In this document: one piece after another, positions 1 to 7,856 of the stretch
How the letters are laid out: each line of letters begins with the position of its first letter
Numbering within the stretch: the stretch's first letter is position 1
The notes under the pieces: model-generated
The model's input: the letters and a program-made list of their open reading frames with translations, nothing else
The model's database searches: none
Told to the model about the DNA's origin: nothing
NCBI GenBank assembly: GCA_934149325.1
Contig: CAKPEJ010000008.1
Coordinates: forward strand, 1-42,117
Length of the DNA: 42,117 nt
From: an uncultured Bacilli bacterium
Lineage (GTDB): Bacteria; Bacillota_I; Bacilli_A; RF39; UBA660
Direction of reading: 5' to 3'
Made by a program: the position numbers and the translations under genes

Positions 1-23
1 TTTAAATTTATTTATAATATTAA

Positions 24-908
24 TTACTCTTCTTCTTTAAAACCAAATTCAGTTAAATATTTTTCTTTTTCTCTCCAATTACTCACAACTTTAACAAATA
101 ATTCTAAGTATACTTTCTTACCAACTAAATTTTCAATGTCATATCTTGCTTCTTCACCAATTTTTCTAATCATAGATCCATTATGACCAACAAGTATCTT
201 TTTAATACCTTCTCTTTCAACAATAATCAAAACATTTATATGAACGCTTGTTTTATTGTCTTCATATTTTTCAAGTACACATGTTACAGCATGAGGAACT
301 TCTTCATGAGTTAATCTAAGTACTTTTTCCCTAACAAGCTCACTAACCATAAAATTTATACTTTTATCAGTATATTCATCTAAATCATAATATATTGTTT
401 CATCATTCAAATATTTTTTCAAAGTATTAATTAAATCATCTATATTATCTTTTTTTAATGCAGAAATTGGTATTATTTCTTTAAAAGGATATAATTTGTT
501 ATAATTTTCAATTATTTCAAATAATGCTTCTTTTTTTATTCTATCAACTTTATTAAGAATTAAAAAAACTGGTGTATCAACTTCTTTTAATTTTTCAATT
601 ATAAACTTATCTCCTGGGCCTAATTTTGTAGTAACATCAACTAAAAATAAAATAACATCAACATCTATTGTTGAATCATAAGATTGTTTATTCATATATT
701 TTCCAAGTTTATGTTTAGGCTTATGTATACCTGGTGTATCAACAAATATCATTTGATAACCATCTTCATTGTATATACCTTGTATATTATTTCTTGTTGT
801 TTGAGCTTTATCAGATGTAATTGCGACTTTTTCACCCACAATTGTATTTAAAAGAGTTGATTTTCCTGCATTTGGTCTTCCTATTATTGATATAAATCCT
901 GATTTCAT
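24..908 (-). CDS. era: GTPase Era
   Basis: Ribosome-associated GTPase needed for maturation of 16S rRNA and the 30S subunit. The 294-residue length is normal. The G domain shows G1 GRPNAGKS (10-17), the switch-I TT (37-38), G3 DTPG (57-60) and G4 NKVD (119-122). A C-terminal KH RNA-binding domain spans roughly 200-290. The ATG shares one base with the stop codon of cdd (TAATG), and AGGAGG lies about ten bases upstream, so translation is probably coupled. It is the last gene seen in the rpsU-to-era run; cdd-era is also the order in B. subtilis, where recO follows. Family assignment is secure. Confidence 0.98.
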   Translation of the reverse strand: MKSGFISIIGRPNAGKSTLLNTIVGEKVAITSDKAQTTRNNIQGIYNEDGYQMIFVDTPGIHKPKHKLGKYMNKQSYDSTIDVDVILFLVDVTTKLGPGDKFIIEKLKEVDTPVFLILNKVDRIKKEALFEIIENYNKLYPFKEIIPISALKKDNIDDLINTLKKYLNDETIYYDLDEYTDKSINFMVSELVREKVLRLTHEEVPHAVTCVLEKYEDNKTSVHINVLIIVEREGIKKILVGHNGSMIRKIGEEARYDIENLVGKKVYLELFVKVVSNWREKEKYLTEFGFKEEE

Positions 909-1294
909 TATTTTAAATCCTCCTCATTAAATGGATTATTACATAATTCTTTAACTAAAAAATCCTGCCTTTCACCATATTTATTCATACATATTATGTG
1001 TGAATCTTCACTAAAAAATTCAACAATAACCTGTCTACATGAAAAACAGCATGTACTTATTTTTTCACTATCAACCATTAGATATAAAGTTTTAAAATCA
1101 TATTTTTTATATCCATTACTTATAGCAGAAACTATAGCACTCTTCTCTGCACATATCGTAGAAGAAAAAGATGCATTTTCTACATTTACACCACAAAATT
1201 CTTTTTCATCGTTTGTAACTACAATCGCAGCAACTCTAAAATTAGAATATGGGCTATATGAATTTTCTAATAATTTTAACAATTTATCTTTCAT
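908..1294 (-). CDS. cdd: Cytidine deaminase
   Basis: Zinc-dependent deaminase converting cytidine and deoxycytidine to uridines in pyrimidine salvage. The catalytic CAE motif (C48, E50) is followed by the second zinc motif, here T-C-C-F-S-C-R-Q (81-88) with C83 and C86 as the expected zinc ligands. The family usually has P-C-G-x-C-R-Q, so the proline is replaced by cysteine and the glycine by phenylalanine. Length 128 aa is typical of the small homotetrameric type. The start has AAGGAG seven bases upstream. Lies between dgkA and era as in B. subtilis. Confidence 0.95.
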   Translation of the reverse strand: MKDKLLKLLENSYSPYSNFRVAAIVVTNDEKEFCGVNVENASFSSTICAEKSAIVSAISNGYKKYDFKTLYLMVDSEKISTCCFSCRQVIVEFFSEDSHIICMNKYGERQDFLVKELCNNPFNEEDLK

Positions 1295-1305
1295 AAAAAA
1301 ACTCC

Positions 1306-1719
1306 TTAACTTATTAATTGTACAATTTTAGGTAAAAACACATACAAGTATAAACTTATTGCAAGTATTGATGCGACAAATGCAGCTGCTGAAGCACAAT
1401 CTTTTGCTATCTTTGCAAGTTCATGATATTCATTTGTTACAAGATCAACTGTTGCCTCTATTGCTGTATTTAATAATTCTGTAACTATTATTATTGTCAT
1501 AACAGTAACAAGAATTGCCCATTGCATTTTAGATATATTAAAATAAAATCCAGACACTAATACAACTATCGTAAGAATTGTATGAAGTGTTAAACTTTGT
1601 TCATTTAAATATGCATAAAAAAGTCCATTTAATGAATTTTTTATACTGTTTTTAAACCTTATTAACCCTCTTTTTTTTGCTTTATTTCTATCAAATTTCT
1701 TATTATCTTGTGACTCCAT
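1306..1719 (-). CDS. dgkA: Diacylglycerol kinase / undecaprenol kinase, membrane type
   Basis: Small integral membrane lipid kinase. In Gram-positives this family mostly phosphorylates undecaprenol, recycling the carrier for cell wall synthesis; the substrate here is inferred. At 137 aa it has a positively charged N-terminus, three hydrophobic segments, the family signature ELLNTAIEATVDL in the middle, and AKDCASAAAF before the last membrane segment. The start overlaps the end of ybeY by 17 bases. The ribosome binding site AAAGGAG lies about 13 bases upstream, slightly far. The ybeY-dgkA-cdd-era order matches B. subtilis. Confidence 0.95.
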   Translation of the reverse strand: MESQDNKKFDRNKAKKRGLIRFKNSIKNSLNGLFYAYLNEQSLTLHTILTIVVLVSGFYFNISKMQWAILVTVMTIIIVTELLNTAIEATVDLVTNEYHELAKIAKDCASAAAFVASILAISLYLYVFLPKIVQLIS

Positions 1720-2149
1720 ATTTTTCTAAAATCTCCTTTTGTAATCCAAACATTATTTCTTCATCTTCTTTTTTCATATGATCATATCCTAGTAAATGTA
1801 AAAATCCATGTGTTGTTAAAAAACACAATTCTCTTTTCAAAGAATGTCCATATTCTATTGCTTGACTTTTTGCTTTATCAATAGATATATAAATATCACC
1901 TAGCACTCTAACATTTTCTAAAACTATATCAGCATTATCTTCAAGTGCGAAAGAAATAACATCTGTTTCTCTATCAATATTTCTATATTCTTTATTAATT
2001 TTTCTAATTTCTTCGTTATTTATAAATATAACATTAAATATTGCATTTTTAACATTCATATATTTAACTAAAAATTTAGTTAATTTTTTAATTTCTTTTA
2101 AATCTTCTATATCTTCATTTGTTTGATTAAAAACTTCTATATTACTCAT
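1703..2149 (-). CDS. ybeY: Endoribonuclease YbeY (16S rRNA maturation)
   Basis: Metal-dependent single-strand RNase acting in 16S rRNA 3' end processing and ribosome quality control. The zinc-binding signature HGFLHLLGYDH is present (H114, H118, H124). The ATG at 2149 forms an ATGA overlap with the stop of the VanZ-like gene and has GGGGG about eight bases upstream; a longer reading from 2164 is possible but less likely. In B. subtilis ybeY is preceded by phoH and pgpH, and neither is here. Confidence 0.96.
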   Translation of the reverse strand: MSNIEVFNQTNEDIEDLKEIKKLTKFLVKYMNVKNAIFNVIFINNEEIRKINKEYRNIDRETDVISFALEDNADIVLENVRVLGDIYISIDKAKSQAIEYGHSLKRELCFLTTHGFLHLLGYDHMKKEDEEIMFGLQKEILEKYGVTR

Positions 2150-2763
2150 CTTAATATCCCCCATAAAGAAAAATTAGTATAAACAAATATTAATAAAAGT
2201 ACAATTATTATTGTAATTATATTTTTAAATGTTTCTGTCTTTAAAACTTGCGGCATATGATCTTCTAAAGTATCAATTATAATGTATATTAAATACCCTA
2301 AAAAACCACCTGTAATATTTAAAATAATATCATCTATGTCAAATGTTCTACCTATTTTTAATTGTGTATACTCAATTACTATAGACGTAATCATTGAAAC
2401 TACTAGCGTAGGATATAACTTTTTTGATTTCATTAAATGTGCGACAAAAAAACCAAATGGAATAAATAAAATTATATTACCTACAATATTTTTTATAAAA
2501 ACTTTTGATCCAACTTCATATCTTAATATTTCTTTAAAAGGTATAAAATTGTTAGTTCCGTAATTAACATCTTGAAATGTTACAACATAAAATAGTAACA
2601 ATGCGTATAATAAGAAAGCAAACATAAATGTTTCTTTATATAATACAAATTTCTCTTTATGAACATGTATATACATAAGTCTTAACGCAACTATTACTAC
2701 TGAAAAAATAAATATCATTGAAAAATTATCATTAAGTGCATTTTTCAAAGTATCTTGAATCAT
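2146..2763 (-). CDS. VanZ-like family membrane protein
   Basis: Integral membrane protein of 205 aa with about five hydrophobic segments. The VanZ-like signature is clear: N-I-V-G-N-I-I-L-F-I-P-F-G near the middle, then IEYTQ, then GRTFDIDDIILN followed by TGGFLGY. VanZ itself gives low-level teicoplanin resistance by an unknown route; chromosomal paralogues mostly have no known function, so no resistance role is claimed. It sits between yqfD and ybeY, where B. subtilis has phoH and pgpH. GAGGTGG ribosome binding site; the end overlaps the ybeY start. Confidence 0.85.
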   Translation of the reverse strand: MIQDTLKNALNDNFSMIFIFSVVIVALRLMYIHVHKEKFVLYKETFMFAFLLYALLLFYVVTFQDVNYGTNNFIPFKEILRYEVGSKVFIKNIVGNIILFIPFGFFVAHLMKSKKLYPTLVVSMITSIVIEYTQLKIGRTFDIDDIILNITGGFLGYLIYIIIDTLEDHMPQVLKTETFKNIITIIIVLLLIFVYTNFSLWGILR

Positions 2764-2776
2764 ATTACCACCTCTA

Positions 2777-3916
2777 TTATTCTTCTAATGTGATTGTTTC
2801 TTCTTCTCCTATTTCTTCATAGCATGTAAAAAACATATCTAATACTATTTTACTATTTTTTTGATAAAAATTCAAAGCTTTTTGATCAATAATATACTCA
2901 TCTTTATCAAGAGTATCTAAAAGTTCTTGTTTTGCCTTAAATATTGCCTTATTTTTTGCTTCTTTGATTGATAATTTATCATTAATTATTTTTACTTCAC
3001 TTTGTTTTTCTATACCAAATTCAAATGGTAATAATCTATTTTTATAACTAACTAAGACTTCTCTATCCATATTTTTATATTTAAACAAATTAAAATACTT
3101 ATTTCCTATTTTTAAATAAAGTGTTTTTCTTTTTCTATTTGTATATCTTTTTTCTTTATAATTTAATGGATATTCTATATTAATATTATACCAAACTTCT
3201 GCATATACTTTACCTATTGCATGAGTAAGTCCTTTAACATCTTCATCTTTTTTTATAATGCCACTAATTAAAACTTCTCCTTTATTTACATAATTATTTA
3301 GTTCTACTGCTTTTGTACCATCTTCAACCATTAGTTTTTTTATAACCCCTGATTTTTTCGCAATTATATTTGTATAATCTGTCTTTTTTAATTTTTTTAC
3401 TTTTTTTCTTTCTACAACTTGTACTTCATAAACAATACCATTTTCTTTTATTTCAAGCCATTCTACTGAATCATTATACTTTTCAAGTAATTTTTCTTTT
3501 ATTAAACAAATATCATCATAACTTTTCTTTAAAGAATATTTTCTTATTCCAAGTGCATTTAAGTCTTTTATTATCTTATCATTAAGTGCATTATTATCTG
3601 AAATTATAGTGACTTTAAATATTATATTTGATAAAAATATTAAAAATAATATCCCAACGAATGATGAAATTAATAATATTTTATATTTATATATTAATTC
3701 TTTTATTTTTATAAAACCAGTTTTATTAATTATACTTAATTTATAAACTGATTTAATTTTATTTAACTTATCGTAATCATCATAATTAATTTTTATAACA
3801 GCTTCTTTATAAGAGATTATATTACTACTTAAAATTTGAATGTTATTATCCTTACATCTTAATAAAAATTTATATATATTTTTGCCCGTAACATTTATAA
3901 TTAAATAATTATTCAT
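2777..3916 (-). CDS. yqfD: Sporulation protein YqfD
   Basis: YqfD is a mother-cell sporulation protein (sigma-E regulon in B. subtilis) tied to stage IV; its mechanism is unknown. The 379 aa comprise an N-terminal soluble part, one strong membrane segment at about residues 75-95, and a long extracytoplasmic domain containing a stretch of the type seen in the family (VEVQVVERKKV and ANKSG-like IAKKSGVI). The start overlaps the 3' end of yqfC by eight bases, as expected for a yqfCD pair. Its presence suggests the organism sporulates or descends from spore formers. Confidence 0.9.
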   Translation of the reverse strand: MNNYLIINVTGKNIYKFLLRCKDNNIQILSSNIISYKEAVIKINYDDYDKLNKIKSVYKLSIINKTGFIKIKELIYKYKILLISSFVGILFLIFLSNIIFKVTIISDNNALNDKIIKDLNALGIRKYSLKKSYDDICLIKEKLLEKYNDSVEWLEIKENGIVYEVQVVERKKVKKLKKTDYTNIIAKKSGVIKKLMVEDGTKAVELNNYVNKGEVLISGIIKKDEDVKGLTHAIGKVYAEVWYNINIEYPLNYKEKRYTNRKRKTLYLKIGNKYFNLFKYKNMDREVLVSYKNRLLPFEFGIEKQSEVKIINDKLSIKEAKNKAIFKAKQELLDTLDKDEYIIDQKALNFYQKNSKIVLDMFFTCYEEIGEEETITLEE

Positions 3917-4160
3917 TTATTCCTTCAAATGTAATTTCTAATATTTTACCTTTTATAGATAATTCATCACTTAATAATTTGTTAACGGTCAAAGATTTTC
4001 CTTTAATTTTTATTTTCTTTTTTTCTTTTGTAACAATAACTGTACTTTCATTTATAGTATCTATCAAATCAAAATTTTGTATATCTACAAAATTATTTTT
4101 TACGACTATTTGAAATTCATTATCAACTATAAAATTTCTAACATCATTTATAAGTTTCAT
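3909..4160 (-). CDS. yqfC: Sporulation protein YqfC
   Basis: Small (83 aa) YabP/YqfC-family protein encoded next to yqfD in spore formers, where it is a mother-cell protein needed at stage IV. Sequence features are a beta-rich body with NFVDIQNFDLIDTI and the positively charged KKKIKIKGKSLTVNKL. The ATG at 4160 is chosen because GGTGAT lies just upstream; an ATG at 4172 would leave no ribosome binding site. Transcription from rpsU-yqeY must pass the terminator at 4184-4210, or a mother-cell promoter lies in the gap; none is obvious. Confidence 0.85.
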   Translation of the reverse strand: MKLINDVRNFIVDNEFQIVVKNNFVDIQNFDLIDTINESTVIVTKEKKKIKIKGKSLTVNKLLSDELSIKGKILEITFEGINE

Positions 4161-4183
4161 ATAATCACCCATTAAATTATATG

Positions 4184-4210
4184 AAAAAAAGAAGGTTTTA
4201 AAACCCTCTT
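4184..4210 (-). terminator. Intrinsic terminator after yqeY
   Basis: On the minus strand the yqeY stop is followed directly by a hairpin with arms AAGAGGGTTTT and AAAACCTTCTT (one G-T wobble), then TTTTTTT. It separates yqeY from yqfC. Confidence 0.8.
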
Positions 4211-4653
4211 TATAAATTTGATAATCTATCTTTTATAATTTTGCTTACATTTCCCATATCAGTTTTACCTTTTAATTTACCAGTTACTTCTTTCATAATT
4301 AATCCCATATCCTTTTGTGAAGTAGGATTTATTTTATTAAAAGCTTCATCAAGTATAGTATTTACTTCCTCTATTGATAACTGCTTAGGTAAATATTTAT
4401 TTAAAACATCTATCTCAAATTGATATGATTTAATTAAATCTTCTCTATTAGCTTTTTCAAATTCAACAATTGCATCTTTTCTCATTTTTACTTGTTTAAC
4501 AACAATTGAAATTATTTCTTCATCATTTAGTTCTCTTTTTTTTACTATTTCTTCGTTTTGAATAGCACCTTTTAAAAGTTTAATAACTTCTAGAGTTTGT
4601 TTATCTTTTGATTTCATTGCATTTATAAAATCCTTTTGTAAATTTTCTTTCAT
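4210..4653 (-). CDS. yqeY: GatB/YqeY domain-containing protein
   Basis: YqeY-family protein of 147 aa, related to the tRNA-binding C-terminal domain of the GatB amidotransferase subunit. It is a helical protein with the typical N-terminus (LQKDFINAMKSKDKQTLEVI), the segment LNKYLPKQLS, and the C-terminal QKDMGLIMKEV followed by GKTDMG. Its function in Bacilli is not settled; it is often linked to rpsU, as here. AGGAGGAATT precedes the ATG. Confidence 0.93.
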   Translation of the reverse strand: MKENLQKDFINAMKSKDKQTLEVIKLLKGAIQNEEIVKKRELNDEEIISIVVKQVKMRKDAIVEFEKANREDLIKSYQFEIDVLNKYLPKQLSIEEVNTILDEAFNKINPTSQKDMGLIMKEVTGKLKGKTDMGNVSKIIKDRLSNL

Positions 4654-4663
4654 AATTCCTCCT

Positions 4664-4689
4664 AAAAAAATAAAGCAGAAAACTGCTTT
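4664..4689 (-). terminator. Terminator or attenuator between rpsU and yqeY
   Basis: Minus-strand hairpin AAAGCAG-TTTT-CTGCTTT followed by ATTTTTTT, immediately before the yqeY ribosome binding site. It probably lets rpsU be expressed at a much higher level than yqeY by partial termination (inference). Confidence 0.8.
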
Positions 4690-4692
4690 AAA

Positions 4693-4887
4693 TTAATCTC
4701 TATCACGACTTTGTCTTTTTCTAGAATTCTTTATACCAGCTTTTTTAGCTTCTCTTCTTTGAATTCCAGGTTTAGAATAATGTTCTCTTTTCTTACATTC
4801 TGAAGGGATTCCACTTTTTGCTACTTTTTGTTTAAATTTCTTTAAAGCACCATCAACGTTTCCATTTCTTACCACTACTTTAGTCAT
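4693..4887 (-). CDS. rpsU: Small ribosomal subunit protein bS21
   Basis: 30S subunit protein bS21, 64 aa, highly basic. Conserved blocks are VVVRNGNVDGALKKFKQKV and the C-terminal GIQRREAKKAGIKNSRKR-type tail. GGGAGGG lies upstream of the ATG. It has its own strong promoter at 4920-4948 and a terminator-like hairpin behind it, fitting high expression. Confidence 0.97.
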   Translation of the reverse strand: MTKVVVRNGNVDGALKKFKQKVAKSGIPSECKKREHYSKPGIQRREAKKAGIKNSRKRQSRDRD

Positions 4888-4919
4888 TTTTGTCCCTCCC
4901 TTCGTCTTTTGCTAAATAA

Positions 4920-4948
4920 ATTATATCACTCTAACTCTTTTATTTCAA
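4920..4948 (-). promoter_or_regulatory. Promoter of rpsU operon
   Basis: Minus-strand TTGAAA (4943-4948), a 17-base spacer ending in TGA, and TATAAT (4920-4925). This is an extended -10 sigma-A type promoter about 30 bases upstream of rpsU. Confidence 0.8.
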
Positions 4949-4976
4949 CATTTTTTTCATATATTTCACTAAATTT

Positions 4977-5717
4977 TTACTTTTGATGAATTAATTCATA
5001 ATATTCTTTAACTGAATTATACTTCTTTAATTTTTTTCTAACTTGTAAATCTAATGCTTGCACTCTTTTTTCATTAACTCCAAGCGTATCTGCTATATTC
5101 TTAAATTTCATTGGATCACTATAAAAACCATATCTTAATATAGCAACATCATATTCTCTTTTTGTAAGAATTTTCTTTAATTCTTTTAAAAAGCTCTTAC
5201 GTAAAAATTTATCAAGAACAAAATTTGAAGTATCACTTGCTGGAAAATTAAATAAATCATTATTATCATAAATAATATCTACTTTTGTTTTTTGATATTT
5301 AATAAGAAAATTTTTATATTTATCATTGTCCATACATAATTTTTCCATTATTTCATCATCAGTTTTATTAATTGATTTTAAATATTCATATAAATTTATT
5401 TGTTCCTGAAGTTTTAAAGGAATTGTTAATATCGATTTATTTTTTGATAAATATCTTCTTATTTGATTAACAATTGCAGAATATGAAAACGTTGAAAATT
5501 TACAATTAAAATTTATGTCATATTTTTCTATTGAATTAATTAACGCAATTATTCCTTCTTGAAATAAATCATCATATGAAATTGAACTTTTTTGTGAATA
5601 ATTATAAGCAATCATTCTTACTAGATTTAAATTTTTTTCTACAATTAAATTTCTTATTTTATTATCATAAGTAGATTTGTATTTTTCTATTAAATCTTCA
5701 TTTGTTAAATCTTTCAT
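4977..5717 (-). CDS. Sigma-70 family RNA polymerase sigma factor
   Basis: A 246-residue sigma factor. Region 2 is clear (LIVEKNLNLVRMIAYNY, then YDDLFQEGIIALINSIEKYD and KFSTFSYSAIVNQIRRYL). The segment after it (ILTIPLKLQEQ) resembles the region 2-to-3 join of SigB/F/G-type group 3 factors. Region 4 with its helix-turn-helix lies in the last 60 residues (LTKREYDVAILRYGF, then FKNIADTLGVNEKRVQAL). The ATG at 5717 follows GGGGGT; upstream in-frame codons lie inside the mtaB end and lack a ribosome binding site. It is not convincingly a named sporulation factor. It follows mtaB by 22 bases and shares its promoter. B. subtilis has no sigma gene between mtaB and rpsU. Confidence 0.85.
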   Translation of the reverse strand: MKDLTNEDLIEKYKSTYDNKIRNLIVEKNLNLVRMIAYNYSQKSSISYDDLFQEGIIALINSIEKYDINFNCKFSTFSYSAIVNQIRRYLSKNKSILTIPLKLQEQINLYEYLKSINKTDDEIMEKLCMDNDKYKNFLIKYQKTKVDIIYDNNDLFNFPASDTSNFVLDKFLRKSFLKELKKILTKREYDVAILRYGFYSDPMKFKNIADTLGVNEKRVQALDLQVRKKLKKYNSVKEYYELIHQK

Positions 5718-5739
5718 AAAAATACCCCCTATAATTTTA

Positions 5740-7026
5740 TTACAACTTTTCTGCCTCATAAACATCATTATTATAAGATAACAATTTAACATTTATCATT
5801 TTATTTAAATCTTCTTTTGCACCTTTAAATAGTACTTTACCATAATTTGATAAATGTCCTGTTACTATACCATCATTTATAGTTTCTGCAAGTACAACCA
5901 TATCTTCACCTATAAATTTTTCATAATATAATTGTTTTAAATCTTCACTTAAATTAATTAGTTCTTTTACTCTTTCCTTTTTTATATTTCCATCAATTTG
6001 ATTTTTCATATTAGCAGCAGGTGTTCCTGCTCTTTTAGAATATGGAAATACATGTAACTCTGTAAAACCAATTTTTTTTATATTTTCCTTTGTTTCATTA
6101 AAATCACAAGTAGTTTCAGAAGGAAAACCTACTATAACATCTGTAGTAATTGCAATATTAGGTCTAATAGATCTAATTTTATTTATTTTATCAATAAAGT
6201 AATTCATATTATATTTTCTATTCATTAGTTTTAATATCTTATCACAACCTGATTGAAGAGGAATATGAATATGATCAACAATTTTCTTACTATTTGTTAG
6301 TACATTTAAAAATTTATCATTTAATTCAGTGATTTCGATAGATGATATTCTAATTCTTTCAAGACCATCTATTTTTTCAAGTTCTATAAGTAAATCACTA
6401 AAATCATAATCATGTAAATCAGCACCATAATGACCTGTATGTATTCCTGTTAAAACAACTTCCTTATACCCGTTTTTAACAAGTGCATTAACCTCACTTA
6501 AAACAACATTTTTTTCTTTACTTCTTATATTTCCTCTAGTATATGGAATTATACAATATGAACAAAAATTATTACATCCATCTTGCACCTTAACAAATGC
6601 TCTTGTGTGATTTTCAAATTTATCAAGTACCATATCCTCAAACTTTTCTTTTTTTAAATCAGATATTTTTATAATTTGTTTTTTATTCTTCATATATTCC
6701 AAAACTAATGAAACAACTTCATTTTTATATTTATTTCCTAAAATAATTGAAATACCATCAATATCTTTAGTTTCATTATATCTTATTTGAGTATAACAAC
6801 CCATTGCAACAACAATAGCATTCTCATTATGTTTGTGAGCACTTCTAATAATTTTTCTACTTTTTTGATCACTATTGTTTGTAACAGAACAAGTATTTAT
6901 AACATAAACATCAGAATAACCATCAAATGGAACTATTTCAAAACCATTTTTTTTAAAATCATTTATCATAACCTCTGTTTCGTATGCATTAACCTTACAT
7001 CCAAGAGTATAAAAAGCAACTTTCAT
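5740..7026 (-). CDS. mtaB: tRNA t6A37 methylthiotransferase MtaB
   Basis: Radical SAM enzyme converting t6A37 to ms2t6A37 in tRNAs reading ANN codons. The N-terminal methylthiotransferase domain carries three cluster cysteines in LGCKVN (C10), INTCSVTN (C46) and AMGCYTQ (C77). The radical SAM motif CNNFCSYC is at 151-158. A TRAM-like RNA-binding domain closes the 428-residue protein. Family members start close to the LGCKVN motif, which favours the ATG at 7026; a GTG at 7035 is possible. rsmE-mtaB-rpsU order is conserved with B. subtilis, with two extra genes inserted. Confidence 0.95.
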   Translation of the reverse strand: MKVAFYTLGCKVNAYETEVMINDFKKNGFEIVPFDGYSDVYVINTCSVTNNSDQKSRKIIRSAHKHNENAIVVAMGCYTQIRYNETKDIDGISIILGNKYKNEVVSLVLEYMKNKKQIIKISDLKKEKFEDMVLDKFENHTRAFVKVQDGCNNFCSYCIIPYTRGNIRSKEKNVVLSEVNALVKNGYKEVVLTGIHTGHYGADLHDYDFSDLLIELEKIDGLERIRISSIEITELNDKFLNVLTNSKKIVDHIHIPLQSGCDKILKLMNRKYNMNYFIDKINKIRSIRPNIAITTDVIVGFPSETTCDFNETKENIKKIGFTELHVFPYSKRAGTPAANMKNQIDGNIKKERVKELINLSEDLKQLYYEKFIGEDMVVLAETINDGIVTGHLSNYGKVLFKGAKEDLNKMINVKLLSYNNDVYEAEKL

Positions 7027-7049
7027 AAACTTCACTTCTTTCTTTACCT

Positions 7050-7078
7050 ATTATACAAAAAGTATAAAAAAACAGCAA
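7050..7078 (-). promoter_or_regulatory. Promoter of mtaB and sigma factor
   Basis: Minus-strand TTGCTG (7073-7078), a 17-base spacer and TATAAT (7050-7055). The -35 box lies in the 3' arm of the preceding terminator hairpin. Confidence 0.7.
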
Positions 7079-7090
7079 TAAAAATTGCTA
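7064..7090 (-). terminator. Terminator after the anchored-protein gene
   Basis: Minus-strand hairpin AGCAAT-TTTT-ATTGCT followed by GTTTTTTT, directly after the stop codon at 7093. It overlaps the mtaB promoter. Confidence 0.8.
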
Positions 7091-7092
7091 TT

Positions 7093-7851
7093 TTATTCAA
7101 GTTCACTTCTAAATTTTTTTAATTTATTTAAAAATTCCACATCGTTATCCATTTCACTACTTGTACTTCTAAAACTTCTTTTAACATTATCGAGTTCTTC
7201 AAAAGATTTTAAAACTTCATCTTTCTCATCTTTTTCTTTTTGAATTCCATAAATTGGTGATACAATCATTGAAGGTTTAAACATCACATTTTTATTTTCT
7301 TCAACAACTGATTTTACTACTGGAGTTTCTTCTTCTTTTTTTGTTTTATAAACTATTTTTTTAGCTCCTGCTCTTTTTACAAGTTCATCATAACTTATAA
7401 TTGCGCAATCTTCTTGTTCTTGTTCAAATTCATTTAATCTAATAGGTTCTTGTTCTAAAGTATTTTCAATTAATTTCTTTATTTCATCAATATCATCTGA
7501 TTCATCAGACATAACTTCGATAACTTCAACATCATCATCTTTTTTTATTTCTTCTACCTTTTTTAGTTCATTTACTTTACTAGTATCAACTTTAACAGAA
7601 TCATTTTTACTACTAATTTTAATTGATGGAGATAAATCTTCTAAAGATTCCTCATCATAATTTATTTTTTTCTTTTTATTTATTACTACTGTAGGTTTTA
7701 TTACATTTTTATTTTCCTTTTTTTTAGTAATAAGACTAATTATAACAATTAAAACAAGTAAAAAAATAATTAATCCTATCATAGTTAATAAAAACTTGCT
7801 ATTTCTTCCCATATTTGCATAAATATAAAAAACATTATTTAAATTTATCAT
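7093..7851 (-). CDS. Membrane-anchored acidic protein of unknown function
   Basis: Not recognised. The 252 residues start with a short N-terminus, one strong membrane segment (about residues 21-43, LLTMIGLIIFLLVLIVIISL), a lysine-rich stop (TKKKENK), then a long, highly charged, low-complexity cytoplasmic region rich in E, D and K. This looks disordered or coiled coil. A more ordered-looking short segment, FKPSMIVSPIYGI, stands out near residue 200 and may be a protein-binding motif. The ATG at 7851 follows AGGTGA by five bases, making a GTG nine bases further up unlikely; rsmE ends six bases upstream. Topology suggests a scaffold with a cytoplasmic tail, but no function can be given. Confidence 0.75.
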   Translation of the reverse strand: MINLNNVFYIYANMGRNSKFLLTMIGLIIFLLVLIVIISLITKKKENKNVIKPTVVINKKKKINYDEESLEDLSPSIKISSKNDSVKVDTSKVNELKKVEEIKKDDDVEVIEVMSDESDDIDEIKKLIENTLEQEPIRLNEFEQEQEDCAIISYDELVKRAGAKKIVYKTKKEEETPVVKSVVEENKNVMFKPSMIVSPIYGIQKEKDEKDEVLKSFEELDNVKRSFRSTSSEMDNDVEFLNKLKKFRSELE

Positions 7852-7856
7852 AAAAG

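Noticed and set aside
996..1331. Plus-strand frame of 111 codons across cdd and the dgkA junction
   Set aside because: It is antisense to two clearly conserved genes and has no ribosome binding site.
2146..2763. Glycopeptide resistance function for the VanZ-like protein
   Set aside because: No vanA/B-type ligase, VanH or VanX is near, and most chromosomal VanZ-like proteins have no known resistance role.
5718..5792. A longer N-terminus for the sigma factor
   Set aside because: It would overlap the end of mtaB and the GGGGGT ribosome binding site that serves the ATG at 5717.
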